A stretch of 13,839 nucleotides of DNA from JAFGJQ01 sp964586145 (GTDB taxonomy: Bacteria > Planctomycetota > Phycisphaerae > UBA1845): NCBI GenBank assembly GCA_964586145.1, contig CAZPHH010000111.1, positions 1 through 13,839 of the forward strand. Reading direction: 5' to 3'. The position numbers and the translations under genes were made by a program. This document shows positions 1 to 6,739 of the stretch, piece after piece. Under the pieces are notes generated by a model. It did not search any database and had not been told where the DNA came from. It saw nothing but the letters and a program-made list of their open reading frames with translations. Each line of letters opens with the position of its first letter. The stretch's first letter is position 1.

Positions 1-29
1 ATCCCCGCCGGCACCTTCCCCGGAGCCCG

Positions 30-45
30 CCCCGGCGCGCCGGGG
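30..45. repeat. 16-bp perfect GC palindrome downstream of the TPR lipoprotein gene
   Basis: The sequence reads CCCCGGCG followed by its exact reverse complement CGCCGGGG. It lies about 125 bases past the stop codon of the minus-strand TPR gene. It could be the stem of a transcription end signal for that gene, but no T-run follows on either strand. The rest of 1-168 holds only a weak dyad (CACAGA at 119-124 with TCTGTG at 143-148) and no convincing gene. Confidence 0.3.
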
Positions 46-168
46 TCGCTTGGGTTGCGGACGCAGCCCGCGCCATGTTTCCCCGGCCTCCAACCCGTCC
101 GGCTGTCGGCGCAGTAATCACAGAAGGGACACAACCTGTCACTCTGTGGGTTGGGGGAAAGGGCGGCC

Positions 169-1200
169 TTACTCGCTCGACGACTGGCCGAGCAGCACGG
201 TCGTGGGGTCGACGGCGCTGGGGCGGTATTTCTCGACGAGGCTGCGGATCTTCGGCTGGTTGGGGTCCAGCTCCAGGGAACGGTGCCAGTGCTCCAGCGC
301 CTGATCGCGCAGGCGCGGGGCGTTCGGGTCTTGCAGGTGGCGGAGCATGGCAATGAGGCCCAGCCCGGCGTGGGCGGCGGGCAGCCGCGGCTCGTAGGCC
401 AGGGCCTCGCGATAGGACGATTCGGCCGCGTCGTACTCCTGCATCAGGAACTGACAGTTGCCCATGCCCTGGTGGGCGGCCGGCAGGGTCGGGTCCATCC
501 GGATGGCCTGCTCCAGGGCGTTGCGGCCCATCTTGAACCGCTGCTGGTTCATGTAGGTGTTGGCCAGGTTCACCAGCACCCGCGGCTGGTGGTTGTCGCG
601 CTCCAGCGCGTTGCGATACGAGGAGATCGCCTCGTAATACTTGCCCTGCGCGTCAAAGGCGACGCCCAGGTTCACGAACGCGCCGGGCTGGTCCGGATCC
701 AGCGAGATGGCCTGCTGAAACTGCTCGACGGCCTGGTTGAAATCGCCGAGCTGGTGATAGCAGACGCCCAGGTTCAGCCGCGAGTTGAAGTCCTTCGGCC
801 GCAGGTCGCACGCCTGCAAGTAGGCCTGCACCGCGTCGTGCAGACGCTGCGTGAAGTGGTAGAGCTGGGCCAGCGAGATCGTATCCTCGAACGAGAACGG
901 GTTGAAGCGGACGGCGTTGGCGAAGCAGTCGATCGCCCGGTCGTACTCGCCCATCCGGCGGTAGATGACGCCCAGCCGGTTGTGTACGACGGCCAACTGC
1001 GGGTCCAGCTCGACCGCGGCCTGGAACTCCGCCAGCGCGCCTTCCAGGTCGTCGTGCTCCAGCAGGGATTCGCCGGCCGCCACGCGATGTTGCGCCTGGT
1101 ACGCCCGAATCATCGAGCACCCGGCCGTCGGCAGGCAGCCGGCCAGCAGGGCGAGCGTCGCGGCGCGTGTCCATTTCGACGTTGTGTGGATTCGAACCAT
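169..1200 (-). CDS. TPR-repeat lipoprotein
   Basis: Protein of 343 residues with a short lipoprotein signal peptide: basic start, hydrophobic AATLALLAG, then a lipobox LAGC with the cysteine at residue 22. A second cysteine occurs at TAGC a few residues later. The mature part is almost entirely about eight 34-residue tetratricopeptide repeats, recognisable by recurring patterns such as LGVIYRRMGEYDRAIDCF and a closing LDP/FNP. TPR solenoids mediate protein-protein contacts; no catalytic domain is visible, so it is probably a membrane-anchored scaffold or assembly protein in the cell envelope. I chose the start at 1200 because GGGGGTGA sits 8 bases upstream and this gives a normal signal-peptide length. 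An upstream in-frame start at 1302 would add 34 residues and bury the signal. Its specific partner is unknown. Confidence 0.85.
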   Translation of the reverse strand: MVRIHTTSKWTRAATLALLAGCLPTAGCSMIRAYQAQHRVAAGESLLEHDDLEGALAEFQAAVELDPQLAVVHNRLGVIYRRMGEYDRAIDCFANAVRFNPFSFEDTISLAQLYHFTQRLHDAVQAYLQACDLRPKDFNSRLNLGVCYHQLGDFNQAVEQFQQAISLDPDQPGAFVNLGVAFDAQGKYYEAISSYRNALERDNHQPRVLVNLANTYMNQQRFKMGRNALEQAIRMDPTLPAAHQGMGNCQFLMQEYDAAESSYREALAYEPRLPAAHAGLGLIAMLRHLQDPNAPRLRDQALEHWHRSLELDPNQPKIRSLVEKYRPSAVDPTTVLLGQSSSE

Positions 1201-1315
1201 GCCTGGCATCACCCCCGTCTTTTGAGATCGGTCCGGGGGGCTCATTTCGATTCGGGAAACCGCTGCGGCAGGATCGGGTAGGATCGCGGTCCTCCCGCCC
1301 ACCGCGCGGGTGCCT

Positions 1316-1344
1316 ATCTTACGGATCGGGGGTCGTCATCGCAA
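1316..1344 (-). promoter_or_regulatory. Candidate sigma-70-type promoter for the TPR lipoprotein
   Basis: Read on the minus strand, TTGCGA (1344-1339) and TAAGAT (1321-1316) are separated by 17 bases. Each matches the sigma-70 consensus at 4 of 6 positions. Transcription would start near 1309, giving a leader of about 110 bases. Found by eye only. Confidence 0.3.
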
Positions 1345-1388
1345 ATGTCTGCGCTGTGGCGGGCGGATTTCCGGTGCCGTGGAACGGT

Positions 1389-1416
1389 TTGCTTTTTTGG
1401 CCGGCGGCCCTAGTAT
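1389..1416 (+). promoter_or_regulatory. Candidate promoter for the glycosyltransferase operon
   Basis: TTGCTT (1389-1394) and TAGTAT (1411-1416) are separated by 16 bases, about 60 bases before the glycosyltransferase start. Matches are 3/6 and 4/6 to the sigma-70 consensus. This lies in the 274-base divergent gap 1201-1474, which holds no further recognisable gene. Confidence 0.25.
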
Positions 1417-1474
1417 CCAAGGGCCTTCTCGAACCCCGCCGACCGGGGGCCATGGCGGTGGAAACGGGCATAAA

Positions 1475-2221
1475 ATGCGAACTAACAAGTACTTACTTTC
1501 GATTCCGGCCTACAACGAAGACCGATTCGTCGTCGCGATGGTGCGGGCGGCGCGGACCTTCATGGACGACATCCTCGTCGTGGATGACGGCTCGGCCGAC
1601 CGTACGCCGGCGCTGCTGGCGGAGTTGCCGGACATCCGCGTCATTCGCCACGAGCGGAACCTCGGCTATGGCCGCAGCCTGCGGGACGCATTCGAGTGCG
1701 CCGCAGAGAGCGGATATGACTGGCTGATCACGATGGACTGCGACGAGCAGCACGAACCTTCGGACATACCACGGTTTATCGCGGAGGCCGAACGGGATCG
1801 GGCAGACATCGTCAGCGGCTCGCGGTACCTGCTTCCGCCGGAGGATCCCGATGTTGCCCCGGCCGACCGCCGGCGGCTCAATGCGTGGATGACGCGCATG
1901 GTGAACCAGCGGCTCGGGTTGACAATCACGGATGCGTTCTGCGGATTCAAGGCGTACCGTGTGGACGGACTGCGGCGGCTGGCCATCACCGAGCCGGGGT
2001 ACGCCATGCCGCTGCAACTCTGGGTCCAGGCGGTGCGGGCCGGCCTGCGGGTGGTGGAGCTTCCGATCCGGCTGATCTACAAAGACCCCATGCGGCGGTT
2101 CGGCGGCGGGCTGGACGACCCGGAGTATCGGTACCGTCATTACCTGGACGTCTTCCATCGGGCGATGGCTGCCGGCGCGGCCGCATGTGCCGGGGCCGCC
2201 CCGGTCTGTGAGCCATGTTGA
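1475..2221 (+). CDS. Family 2 glycosyltransferase, polyprenol-phosphate-sugar synthase type
   Basis: Protein of 248 residues with a GT-A fold signature. SIPAYNE at residues 9-15 and VVDDGSADRT at 35-44 form the nucleotide-sugar pocket, NLGYGRSLRDAF is at 62-73, and TMDCDEQH carries the metal-binding DxD (D88, D90). SGSRY and DAFCGFKAYR follow, as in dolichol/undecaprenyl-phosphate mannosyl- or glucosyltransferases. No C-terminal membrane segments are present, so it is a soluble or peripheral enzyme. It probably transfers a sugar from a nucleotide donor to a lipid phosphate or other acceptor; donor and acceptor cannot be told from sequence. The start at 1475 puts the first motif at the usual distance from the N terminus. 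Its last 7 bases overlap the next gene (ATGTTGA), implying translational coupling. Confidence 0.85.
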   Translation: MRTNKYLLSIPAYNEDRFVVAMVRAARTFMDDILVVDDGSADRTPALLAELPDIRVIRHERNLGYGRSLRDAFECAAESGYDWLITMDCDEQHEPSDIPRFIAEAERDRADIVSGSRYLLPPEDPDVAPADRRRLNAWMTRMVNQRLGLTITDAFCGFKAYRVDGLRRLAITEPGYAMPLQLWVQAVRAGLRVVELPIRLIYKDPMRRFGGGLDDPEYRYRHYLDVFHRAMAAGAAACAGAAPVCEPC

Positions 2222-3765
2222 ACTTCGACCGGCTGGCCACGCCGGCCGGACATGGAAGCACTCTCGTGGAGCCGGGCCCGGACGCGATGGCCCGGGCCCT
2301 TCTTGCCAATCGGACACACCTGGACGGTTTGGGCCTCACGCTGGGCGGCGTGGACCTGCGGTCGTACCGGCAGCGTGTTCGGCGGGAACTGACCGGCGGG
2401 GCGACGGGTCCGGTGGTCGGCATCGGGCATCAGCCGGAGTTCATCCACCCGGGCGTCTGGGCCAAACACGTGGTGGCCCACCGGCTGGCGACGGCCGTCG
2501 GCGGCGAGGTGATCCATCTTGTCGTGGACAGCGACGCACCGCGCGACGCGCTGCTGCACGTGCCGGTGGTTCGCGAGGGTGGTTTGGACATTCGATCGGT
2601 GCGCGTGACCGACGTCCCGGCCGGCACGTCGTACGAGGACTATCCGGCCCTGGACCGTGCGGCCGTGGATCGGCTTCGGGACGAGCTTGCGTCGGCCATG
2701 GGTGTGCGGTTCGGCGAATCGCTGCTGCCCCGCTTTTTTGAAGGTGTTCTCGGGTCGCGTCGACCGGCGGGCTGGGTCGACCAGGCCGTCGCGGGACGCA
2801 AGGCGATTGAGCAATCGTTCGGGGTGGTCGTTCGCGACCACCGGGTGAGCCGCGTTTGGCTGGGTCCGCTTCTGGCAGAGATCATCTGCAACGCGCATCG
2901 GTTCGCCGCGTGCTACAACTGGGCTCTGGCCGACTATCGGCGGTCTCATCGGGTTCGCAGTCCGCAACGGCCGATCCCGGATCTGATTGTGGACGGCCCG
3001 CGCTGCGAGTTGGCGGCCTGGGTGCAGGAGGCATCCGGGCGTCGGCAGCGGGCGTTTGTGGAGAGGTGCGGCGACACGGTGCGGCTGTTCGCGGGCGAGC
3101 AGGAGCTGGCAAGCTGGTCGGCGGACCGGGTGCGCTGCTGGCAGCACATACAGGACAGCCTGGAGGATCTGCGGGGCTGGCGGTTCCGTCCCAGGGCGCT
3201 GACGCTCACGCTCTGGGCCCGCCTCTGCGCGTGCGACCTGTTCATCCATGGAATCGGCGGGGCCAAGTACGACCGGATCACGGATCGGCTTATCGAGATC
3301 TACTTCGGCGTGACACCCCCGGCGATGGCCTGCGTCTCGGCGACGTTGTGGCTGGACCTGCCCCATGCGGATGTGACGGCCGGAGATGTGCGGGCGGCCC
3401 GGCAGCGATTGCGAAGCGTTCGCTACAACCCGCAGCGGCATCTGCCGTGTGACGGGGAATTGGCCCGGCTGGCCGACGCGCGGGCGGTCGCTGTCGAGCA
3501 TGCCTCGCGTCTGCGGAGGGCCGACGGCTCGAACGGTCCGGCCCGACGGCAGCTTTTCGAGACGATCCGGGACGTCTCTGCCCGGATGCTCGAACACCGG
3601 CCGGAGGTCCTGCGGGACCTTGAGGACGAAGTGGACCGGCTCCGGCGCGGCTGGCAGGAGACGGAGAATGCCCAGCGTCGGGACTACTTCTTCGGCCTGT
3701 ATCGGCCGGACGAGCTTCAAGAGCTGCTGGATCGGCTTCCCGCCGTTGAGGCGTTTCGGATATAG
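2215..3765 (+). CDS. BshC-like protein (bacillithiol cysteine-adding enzyme family, distant)
   Basis: Protein of 516 residues, close to the roughly 540 of BshC. The N-terminal part has GHQPEF (71-76) followed by PGVWAKH, and then IHLVVDSDAP. This resembles the BshC pattern GQQxGLFxGPLYxxxK followed by the strand preceding EDHD. Later, FIHGIGGAKYDRIT (from residue 343) resembles the BshC core, and the C-terminal third is arginine- and leucine-rich, probably coiled coil, ending FFGLYR. BshC joins cysteine to glucosaminyl-malate in bacillithiol synthesis. Residue-level similarity here is partial and the EDHD motif is altered, so the same reaction is not assured. The gene is translationally coupled to the upstream glycosyltransferase. 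No BshA- or BshB-like gene is visible in the window. An uncharacterised BshC relative is the safest reading. Confidence 0.5.
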   Translation: MLNFDRLATPAGHGSTLVEPGPDAMARALLANRTHLDGLGLTLGGVDLRSYRQRVRRELTGGATGPVVGIGHQPEFIHPGVWAKHVVAHRLATAVGGEVIHLVVDSDAPRDALLHVPVVREGGLDIRSVRVTDVPAGTSYEDYPALDRAAVDRLRDELASAMGVRFGESLLPRFFEGVLGSRRPAGWVDQAVAGRKAIEQSFGVVVRDHRVSRVWLGPLLAEIICNAHRFAACYNWALADYRRSHRVRSPQRPIPDLIVDGPRCELAAWVQEASGRRQRAFVERCGDTVRLFAGEQELASWSADRVRCWQHIQDSLEDLRGWRFRPRALTLTLWARLCACDLFIHGIGGAKYDRITDRLIEIYFGVTPPAMACVSATLWLDLPHADVTAGDVRAARQRLRSVRYNPQRHLPCDGELARLADARAVAVEHASRLRRADGSNGPARRQLFETIRDVSARMLEHRPEVLRDLEDEVDRLRRGWQETENAQRRDYFFGLYRPDELQELLDRLPAVEAFRI

Positions 3766-3792
3766 TGCGGCCCTGGCGACGGAAGGGGCGGT

Positions 3793-3815
3793 CGTGCCGG
3801 TGTCCGGCCGGCACG
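3793..3815 (+). other. 8-bp perfect hairpin in the gap before the DUF1844 gene
   Basis: CGTGCCGG (3793-3800) pairs exactly with CCGGCACG (3808-3815) around a 7-base loop. It lies in the 92-base gap between the BshC-like and DUF1844 genes. There is no T-run after it, so it may be a weak terminator or an mRNA-stabilising or processing element. Confidence 0.4.
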
Positions 3816-3857
3816 GGTGGAGTGGCGACCGGGATGCCATAAGGGAGTCGAGATTTC

Positions 3858-4283
3858 ATGGCTGAGGAACGATCCGAACCAACCATCGAGGTGGACAGCG
3901 ATTGGAAGGCGGAGGCGGCCCGCGAGAAGCAGAAGCTGATCGACGCCGAGAAGAAGGCGACCGGCGGCGGCGGTCGGACCGAGCCGGCCTTTGTCGAGCT
4001 GCTGAATCTGCTGGCCATGCAGGCCCAGCTTGCGTTGGGGGGCTATGAGGGGCCGGACGGGCGTGCGATGCCCCCGGACCTGGCCGCCGCCCGAGCCCAC
4101 GTGTCGATACTGGAGGCCCTTCAGCGTAAGACGGAGGGCAACCTCAGCGACGAGGAGCATCGGGGACTGACCGACCTGCTGCACAATCTGCGGATGCACT
4201 ACGTGCAGTTGGCGCAGTCCATGGGGGCGCCGGGGCCGGGTCGGCCGGGGGGGCCGGCCGCGGCGGGGGGCGGCTTGTTCTGA
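3858..4283 (+). CDS. DUF1844 domain protein
   Basis: Protein of 141 residues, cytoplasmic, without signal or membrane segments. After a charged N-terminal helix (about 1-35), residues 44-118 show the DUF1844 pattern: FVELLNLLAMQAQLALG, a PPDLAAARAHVSILEAL helix, then KTEGNLSDEE (91-100) and LHNLRMHYV. The C terminus is a low-complexity Gly/Pro/Ala tail. The molecular function of DUF1844 is unknown; the family is small, helical and found in several high-GC phyla. AAGGGAG at 3841-3847, 10 bases before the ATG, supports the start. The gene sits between the BshC-like gene and a rhomboid protease (37 bases downstream), probably in one transcript. Confidence 0.85.
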   Translation: MAEERSEPTIEVDSDWKAEAAREKQKLIDAEKKATGGGGRTEPAFVELLNLLAMQAQLALGGYEGPDGRAMPPDLAAARAHVSILEALQRKTEGNLSDEEHRGLTDLLHNLRMHYVQLAQSMGAPGPGRPGGPAAAGGGLF

Positions 4284-4320
4284 GGGGCCGTGACGGTCCG
4301 CGTTCGGGGTTGAACGACTC

Positions 4321-5508
4321 ATGATCATTCCGATTCGGACGGAAACGCCGATCCGGGGGACGCCCTGGGTGAACTACGGCCTGATCGCGGCGAACGTCCT
4401 GATCGTCCTCCTGTTCGGCACCGCGTCCGATCGGCGTTTTTCGCTGGAAGGCTGGATTCTTCAGCCGGCCTGGCCGAGCCTGTACCAGTTCTTCACGTAT
4501 CAGTTTCTGCACGGTGACCATTTTCATCTGATTGGGAACATGCTGTTCCTCTGGGTTTTCGGGAACAGTGTGAATGTGAAGATGGGGCACCTGCCGTATC
4601 TGCTGTTCTACCTCTCGGGCGGGATCCTGGCGGCCCTCGGGTTTGCCCTGACGAATGACTCGCCGATCCTGGGCGCCTCGGGAGCGATTGCCGCGGTCAC
4701 GACGGCGTACCTGGCCCTGTTTCCCCGCAGCCACGTTACGGTCCTGTTCTGGTTCTGGATCATCCGTTTCTTCGAGGTCCGGGCGACAATCATCATCGGG
4801 TTGAAGATCATTCTGTGGGACAACATCATCGCACCGAGTCTTGGCGGCCCGGACAACGTGGCCTATGGCGCCCACCTGGCGGGCTACCTGGTAGGGTTTG
4901 CGGGCGCCATGACCCTGTTGCTGATCCGGGCGGTCCCGCGCGACCAGTTCGACATGCTGGCGCTGCTGAAGCGCTGGCACCAACGGAGGGCGTACGCCGC
5001 GGTGATGTCCGACCCCAAGGTTCGTGCCCAGGTGGAGTTGGGCCGCGTGGCGCGGGTGGACGACCGCTCGGCCGCCGAGGTTGCGGCGGACGAGGCCCGG
5101 ATGGACGAGATCACGGACCTGCGGACGCGCATCGGGGACTGCGTGACGGCCGGGGACGCGGGATCGGCGGCGACGCTGTACGAGCAGTTGATGACGATCG
5201 ACCCCAGGCAGTGTCTGCCGGACCGGCTTCAGCTTGCCGTGGCCCGCGAATTCTACGCCACGGGGCGATTTCCCCAGGCGGCGGCGGCGTTTGATGGGTA
5301 CCTCAAGCGGTATCCCAACCAGGCGGAGGACACGGAAATCCGCCTGTTACTGGGCATCATCCTCGCGCGGGACCTGCGGCAGTACGAAACGGCGGAGCCG
5401 TACCTGGCCCAGGCGGCTGAACGGGCGGGAACGCCTTCGCGACGCGGCTTGGCGGAGCAATGGCTGCGGGACGTGCGGGCGGCCCTGGGCCGGCCCGCCA
5501 CCGGATGA
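4321..5508 (+). CDS. Rhomboid-family intramembrane serine protease with C-terminal TPR-like domain
   Basis: Protein of 395 residues. Residues 15-205 form a rhomboid membrane domain with about six to seven hydrophobic segments. Family marks are HLIGN (69-73, the HxxxN pair of the oxyanion region), the catalytic serine in GASGA (S120) and the catalytic histidine in YGAHLAGYLVG (H185). The Ser-His dyad is therefore complete and the enzyme should cleave substrates within the membrane. From about residue 245 the chain is soluble and helical, with TPR-like units (DAGSAATLYEQLMTIDP, GRFPQAAAAFDGYLKRYP, ETAEPYLAQAAERAG). These may recruit substrates or partners; the substrate is unknown. Probably co-transcribed with the DUF1844 gene. 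No strong ribosome-binding site precedes the ATG; the start is chosen because the first residues match the usual rhomboid beginning. Confidence 0.9.
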   Translation: MIIPIRTETPIRGTPWVNYGLIAANVLIVLLFGTASDRRFSLEGWILQPAWPSLYQFFTYQFLHGDHFHLIGNMLFLWVFGNSVNVKMGHLPYLLFYLSGGILAALGFALTNDSPILGASGAIAAVTTAYLALFPRSHVTVLFWFWIIRFFEVRATIIIGLKIILWDNIIAPSLGGPDNVAYGAHLAGYLVGFAGAMTLLLIRAVPRDQFDMLALLKRWHQRRAYAAVMSDPKVRAQVELGRVARVDDRSAAEVAADEARMDEITDLRTRIGDCVTAGDAGSAATLYEQLMTIDPRQCLPDRLQLAVAREFYATGRFPQAAAAFDGYLKRYPNQAEDTEIRLLLGIILARDLRQYETAEPYLAQAAERAGTPSRRGLAEQWLRDVRAALGRPATG

Positions 5509-5529
5509 CGTTGTGGCTCACCGCGCGGA

Positions 5530-5613
5530 CCGGGATCGGGCGCGGCCCGGACCCGTTCGATTCGGGTGCAGGTTAGCGGACGTGCGCCAGCGTTTCGCCG
5601 GCAGAGCGCCGGC
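5530..5613 (+). other. Three consecutive hairpins between rhomboid and aminotransferase genes
   Basis: The 160-base gap 5509-5668 contains CCGGG/CCCGG (5530-5534 with 5546-5550), then ACCCG/CGGGT (5551-5555 with 5563-5567) around a loop TTCGATT, then GCCGGC/GCCGGC (5597-5602 with 5608-5613) around AGAGC. The middle one has the exact geometry of a tRNA T-arm, but no tRNA body surrounds it. None has a T-run. They may end or process the upstream transcript, or belong to a dispersed repeat; neither can be shown from this window. Confidence 0.35.
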
Positions 5614-5645
5614 CCTACTTAAGCCCGTGCGCCGGGCGAACCGAT

Positions 5646-5661
5646 CTATACAGAGATACGG
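5646..5661 (+). promoter_or_regulatory. Candidate HisR-type operator before the aminotransferase
   Basis: CTATA-N6-TACGG matches the dyad CTGTA-N6-TACAG found in front of the his operon with one mismatch per half-site. The 15 bases 5647-5661 agree with 6680-6694 at 12 positions, including an identical GAGATAC core. It lies 7 bases before the start codon and overlaps the GGTGAG ribosome-binding region, so bound repressor would block elongation or translation. A chance match is possible. Confidence 0.35.
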
Positions 5662-5668
5662 TGAGTCT

Positions 5669-6541
5669 ATGCCGCAGGAAATTGCGTATATCAACGGTCG
5701 ATTCTGCCCCCCGCGCGAGGCGATGGTCTCCATCGAAGACCGCGGGTTCCATTTCTCGGACGGCATCTACGAGGTGGTGGCCGCTCACCACGGCCGGCCG
5801 TTCCGCCTGCCGCAGCACATGGCGCGGTTGCGCGAGAGCGTTCGCGGCCTGGACCTGCCGTTCGACCCGGATGCGTACGGGCTGGAACGGGTGATCCACG
5901 AGGGGCTGGCCCGCAGCGGGTTCGACCACACGCTGGTGTACCTCCAGATCACGCGGGGCGTCTTCCCGCGGCAGCACGTCTGCCAGGTCGCGCTGGAGCC
6001 GACGGTGGTGGCCACGTTCAAGCCGATGCCGCCCGTGCCGGCCGAGCGCATCGAAAAGGGCGTCTCGGTGAAGACGGCCGAGGACATCCGCTGGGGCAAG
6101 TGTTACATCAAGGCCATTTCGCTGCTGCCGAACGTGCTGATCAAGAATCAGGCGGTGCGCGAGGGCTTTTTCGACGCCCTTCTCGTCACCTCCTCGGGAG
6201 ACGTGCGCGAGAGCTGCTCCTCCAACGTCTTCCTCGTGAAGGACGGCGTGGTCCGAACGCCCCCGGCGGACGAGCACATCCTGCACGGCATCACCCGGGG
6301 CTTCATCCTGGAGTGCGCGGCGGAACTCGGCCTGCCCACCCGCGAAACGCGGATACCAGAGCCTGAGCTGTTCACCGCCGACGAGGTCTTTTTCACGGCC
6401 ACGACGTACAACGTGATGCCCATCACGCGGATCAACAACCGCCCGATCGCCAACGGCCGCCCCGGCCCGATGACCCGCCAACTGTACGAGTATGCCGCAC
6501 AAGTAATTGACGAGCTGAGCCGCGTGGCCGCCGTCGCCTGA
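5669..6541 (+). CDS. dat: Class IV PLP aminotransferase, D-amino-acid transaminase type
   Basis: Protein of 290 residues, the normal length for D-amino-acid transaminase. The family landmarks align throughout: EDRGFHFSDGIYEVV (Y34), TRGVFPRQH with the carboxylate-trap pair R101/H103 typical of this subfamily, EDIRWGKCYIKAISLL with the PLP lysine K148, and VRESCSSNVFLVKDG with the PLP-ring glutamate. Characterised members interconvert D-amino acids and 2-oxo acids, usually supplying D-alanine or D-glutamate for peptidoglycan. The start at 5669 is fixed by the family alignment; the open frame extends upstream into the rhomboid gene but has no family sequence there. It is separated by 198 bases from the his operon. 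A possible HisR-like site just before it, and the absence of hisC in the operon, make a link to histidine synthesis conceivable but unproven. A branched-chain or aminodeoxychorismate-lyase relative is less likely because of the RxH pair. Confidence 0.85.
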   Translation: MPQEIAYINGRFCPPREAMVSIEDRGFHFSDGIYEVVAAHHGRPFRLPQHMARLRESVRGLDLPFDPDAYGLERVIHEGLARSGFDHTLVYLQITRGVFPRQHVCQVALEPTVVATFKPMPPVPAERIEKGVSVKTAEDIRWGKCYIKAISLLPNVLIKNQAVREGFFDALLVTSSGDVRESCSSNVFLVKDGVVRTPPADEHILHGITRGFILECAAELGLPTRETRIPEPELFTADEVFFTATTYNVMPITRINNRPIANGRPGPMTRQLYEYAAQVIDELSRVAAVA

Positions 6542-6674
6542 TCCTCCGCCCGCCGCTCTTCCAATCGCGCCTCCGTGCCCGGTGTTCCCCCGCGGTTTCC
6601 TTTCCCGCTGCGCGCAGTAAAGCGAGGCTGAAAGTCCTGTCGAGACAACTGCGCCGCCGGCGAATGTTTCGGAC

Positions 6675-6702
6675 TTGACTTTACCGAGATACAGTTTAGA
6701 CT
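6675..6702 (+). promoter_or_regulatory. Promoter of the hisR-his operon
   Basis: TTGACT (6675-6680, 5/6 to the -35 consensus) and TAGACT (6697-6702, 4/6 to -10) are separated by 16 bases. Transcription would begin near 6709, about 30 bases before the regulator start codon. The promoter is interleaved with the operator array at 6679-6716, as expected for direct repression. The rest of the gap, 6542-6674, holds only a 10-bp palindrome (6608-6617) and no other recognised signal. Confidence 0.55.
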
Positions 6703-6716
6703 GTACCGGGGTACAG
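6679..6716 (+). promoter_or_regulatory. Four-half-site operator array, 11-bp phased
   Basis: Half-sites CTTTA (6679-6683), TACAG (6690-6694), CTGTA (6701-6705) and TACAG (6712-6716) alternate in orientation with starts exactly 11 bases apart. Each neighbouring pair is an inverted repeat with a 6-base spacer; the middle pair extends to TACAGT-TTAG-ACTGTA. Read as direct repeats, 6680-6694 and 6702-6716 match with a 22-base period, about two helical turns. The array covers the promoter spacer, the -10 and the expected start site. TrpR-family repressors are known to bind adjacent or overlapping dyads in tandem, so the product of the next gene is the natural ligand. Confidence 0.65.
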
Positions 6717-6726
6717 CATAGCGGCC

Positions 6727-6733
6727 GGAGGTG
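6727..6733 (+). promoter_or_regulatory. Strong ribosome-binding site that sets the regulator start
   Basis: GGAGGTG lies 6 bases before the ATG at 6740. An in-frame GTG at 6731 falls within this site and so cannot use it, which favours 6740 as the start. Confidence 0.75.
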
Positions 6734-6739
6734 CCGGGA

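Noticed and set aside
151..1281. Plus-strand frame of 376 codons opposite the TPR lipoprotein
   Set aside because: The minus strand encodes regular TPR units with a signal peptide and ribosome-binding site; the plus frame shows no domain.
3761..3766. TATAGT as a -10 element for the DUF1844 gene
   Set aside because: No acceptable -35 lies 15-19 bases upstream, and it overlaps the stop codon of the preceding gene.
2140..3840. Long minus-strand open frame (566 codons) opposite the BshC-like gene
   Set aside because: It is antisense to a plus-strand gene with family motifs, its translation is low-complexity and rich in Arg/Pro/His/Gln, and long antisense frames are expected at this GC content.
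5551..5567. A complete tRNA gene around the T-arm-like hairpin
   Set aside because: No matching acceptor strand, D-arm or anticodon arm can be folded upstream, and the preceding stem abuts the T-arm without a variable loop.
6608..6617. Palindrome CTGCGCGCAG after dat as terminator or operator
   Set aside because: It is short, GC-only in the core and lacks a loop or T-run; such palindromes are expected by chance here.
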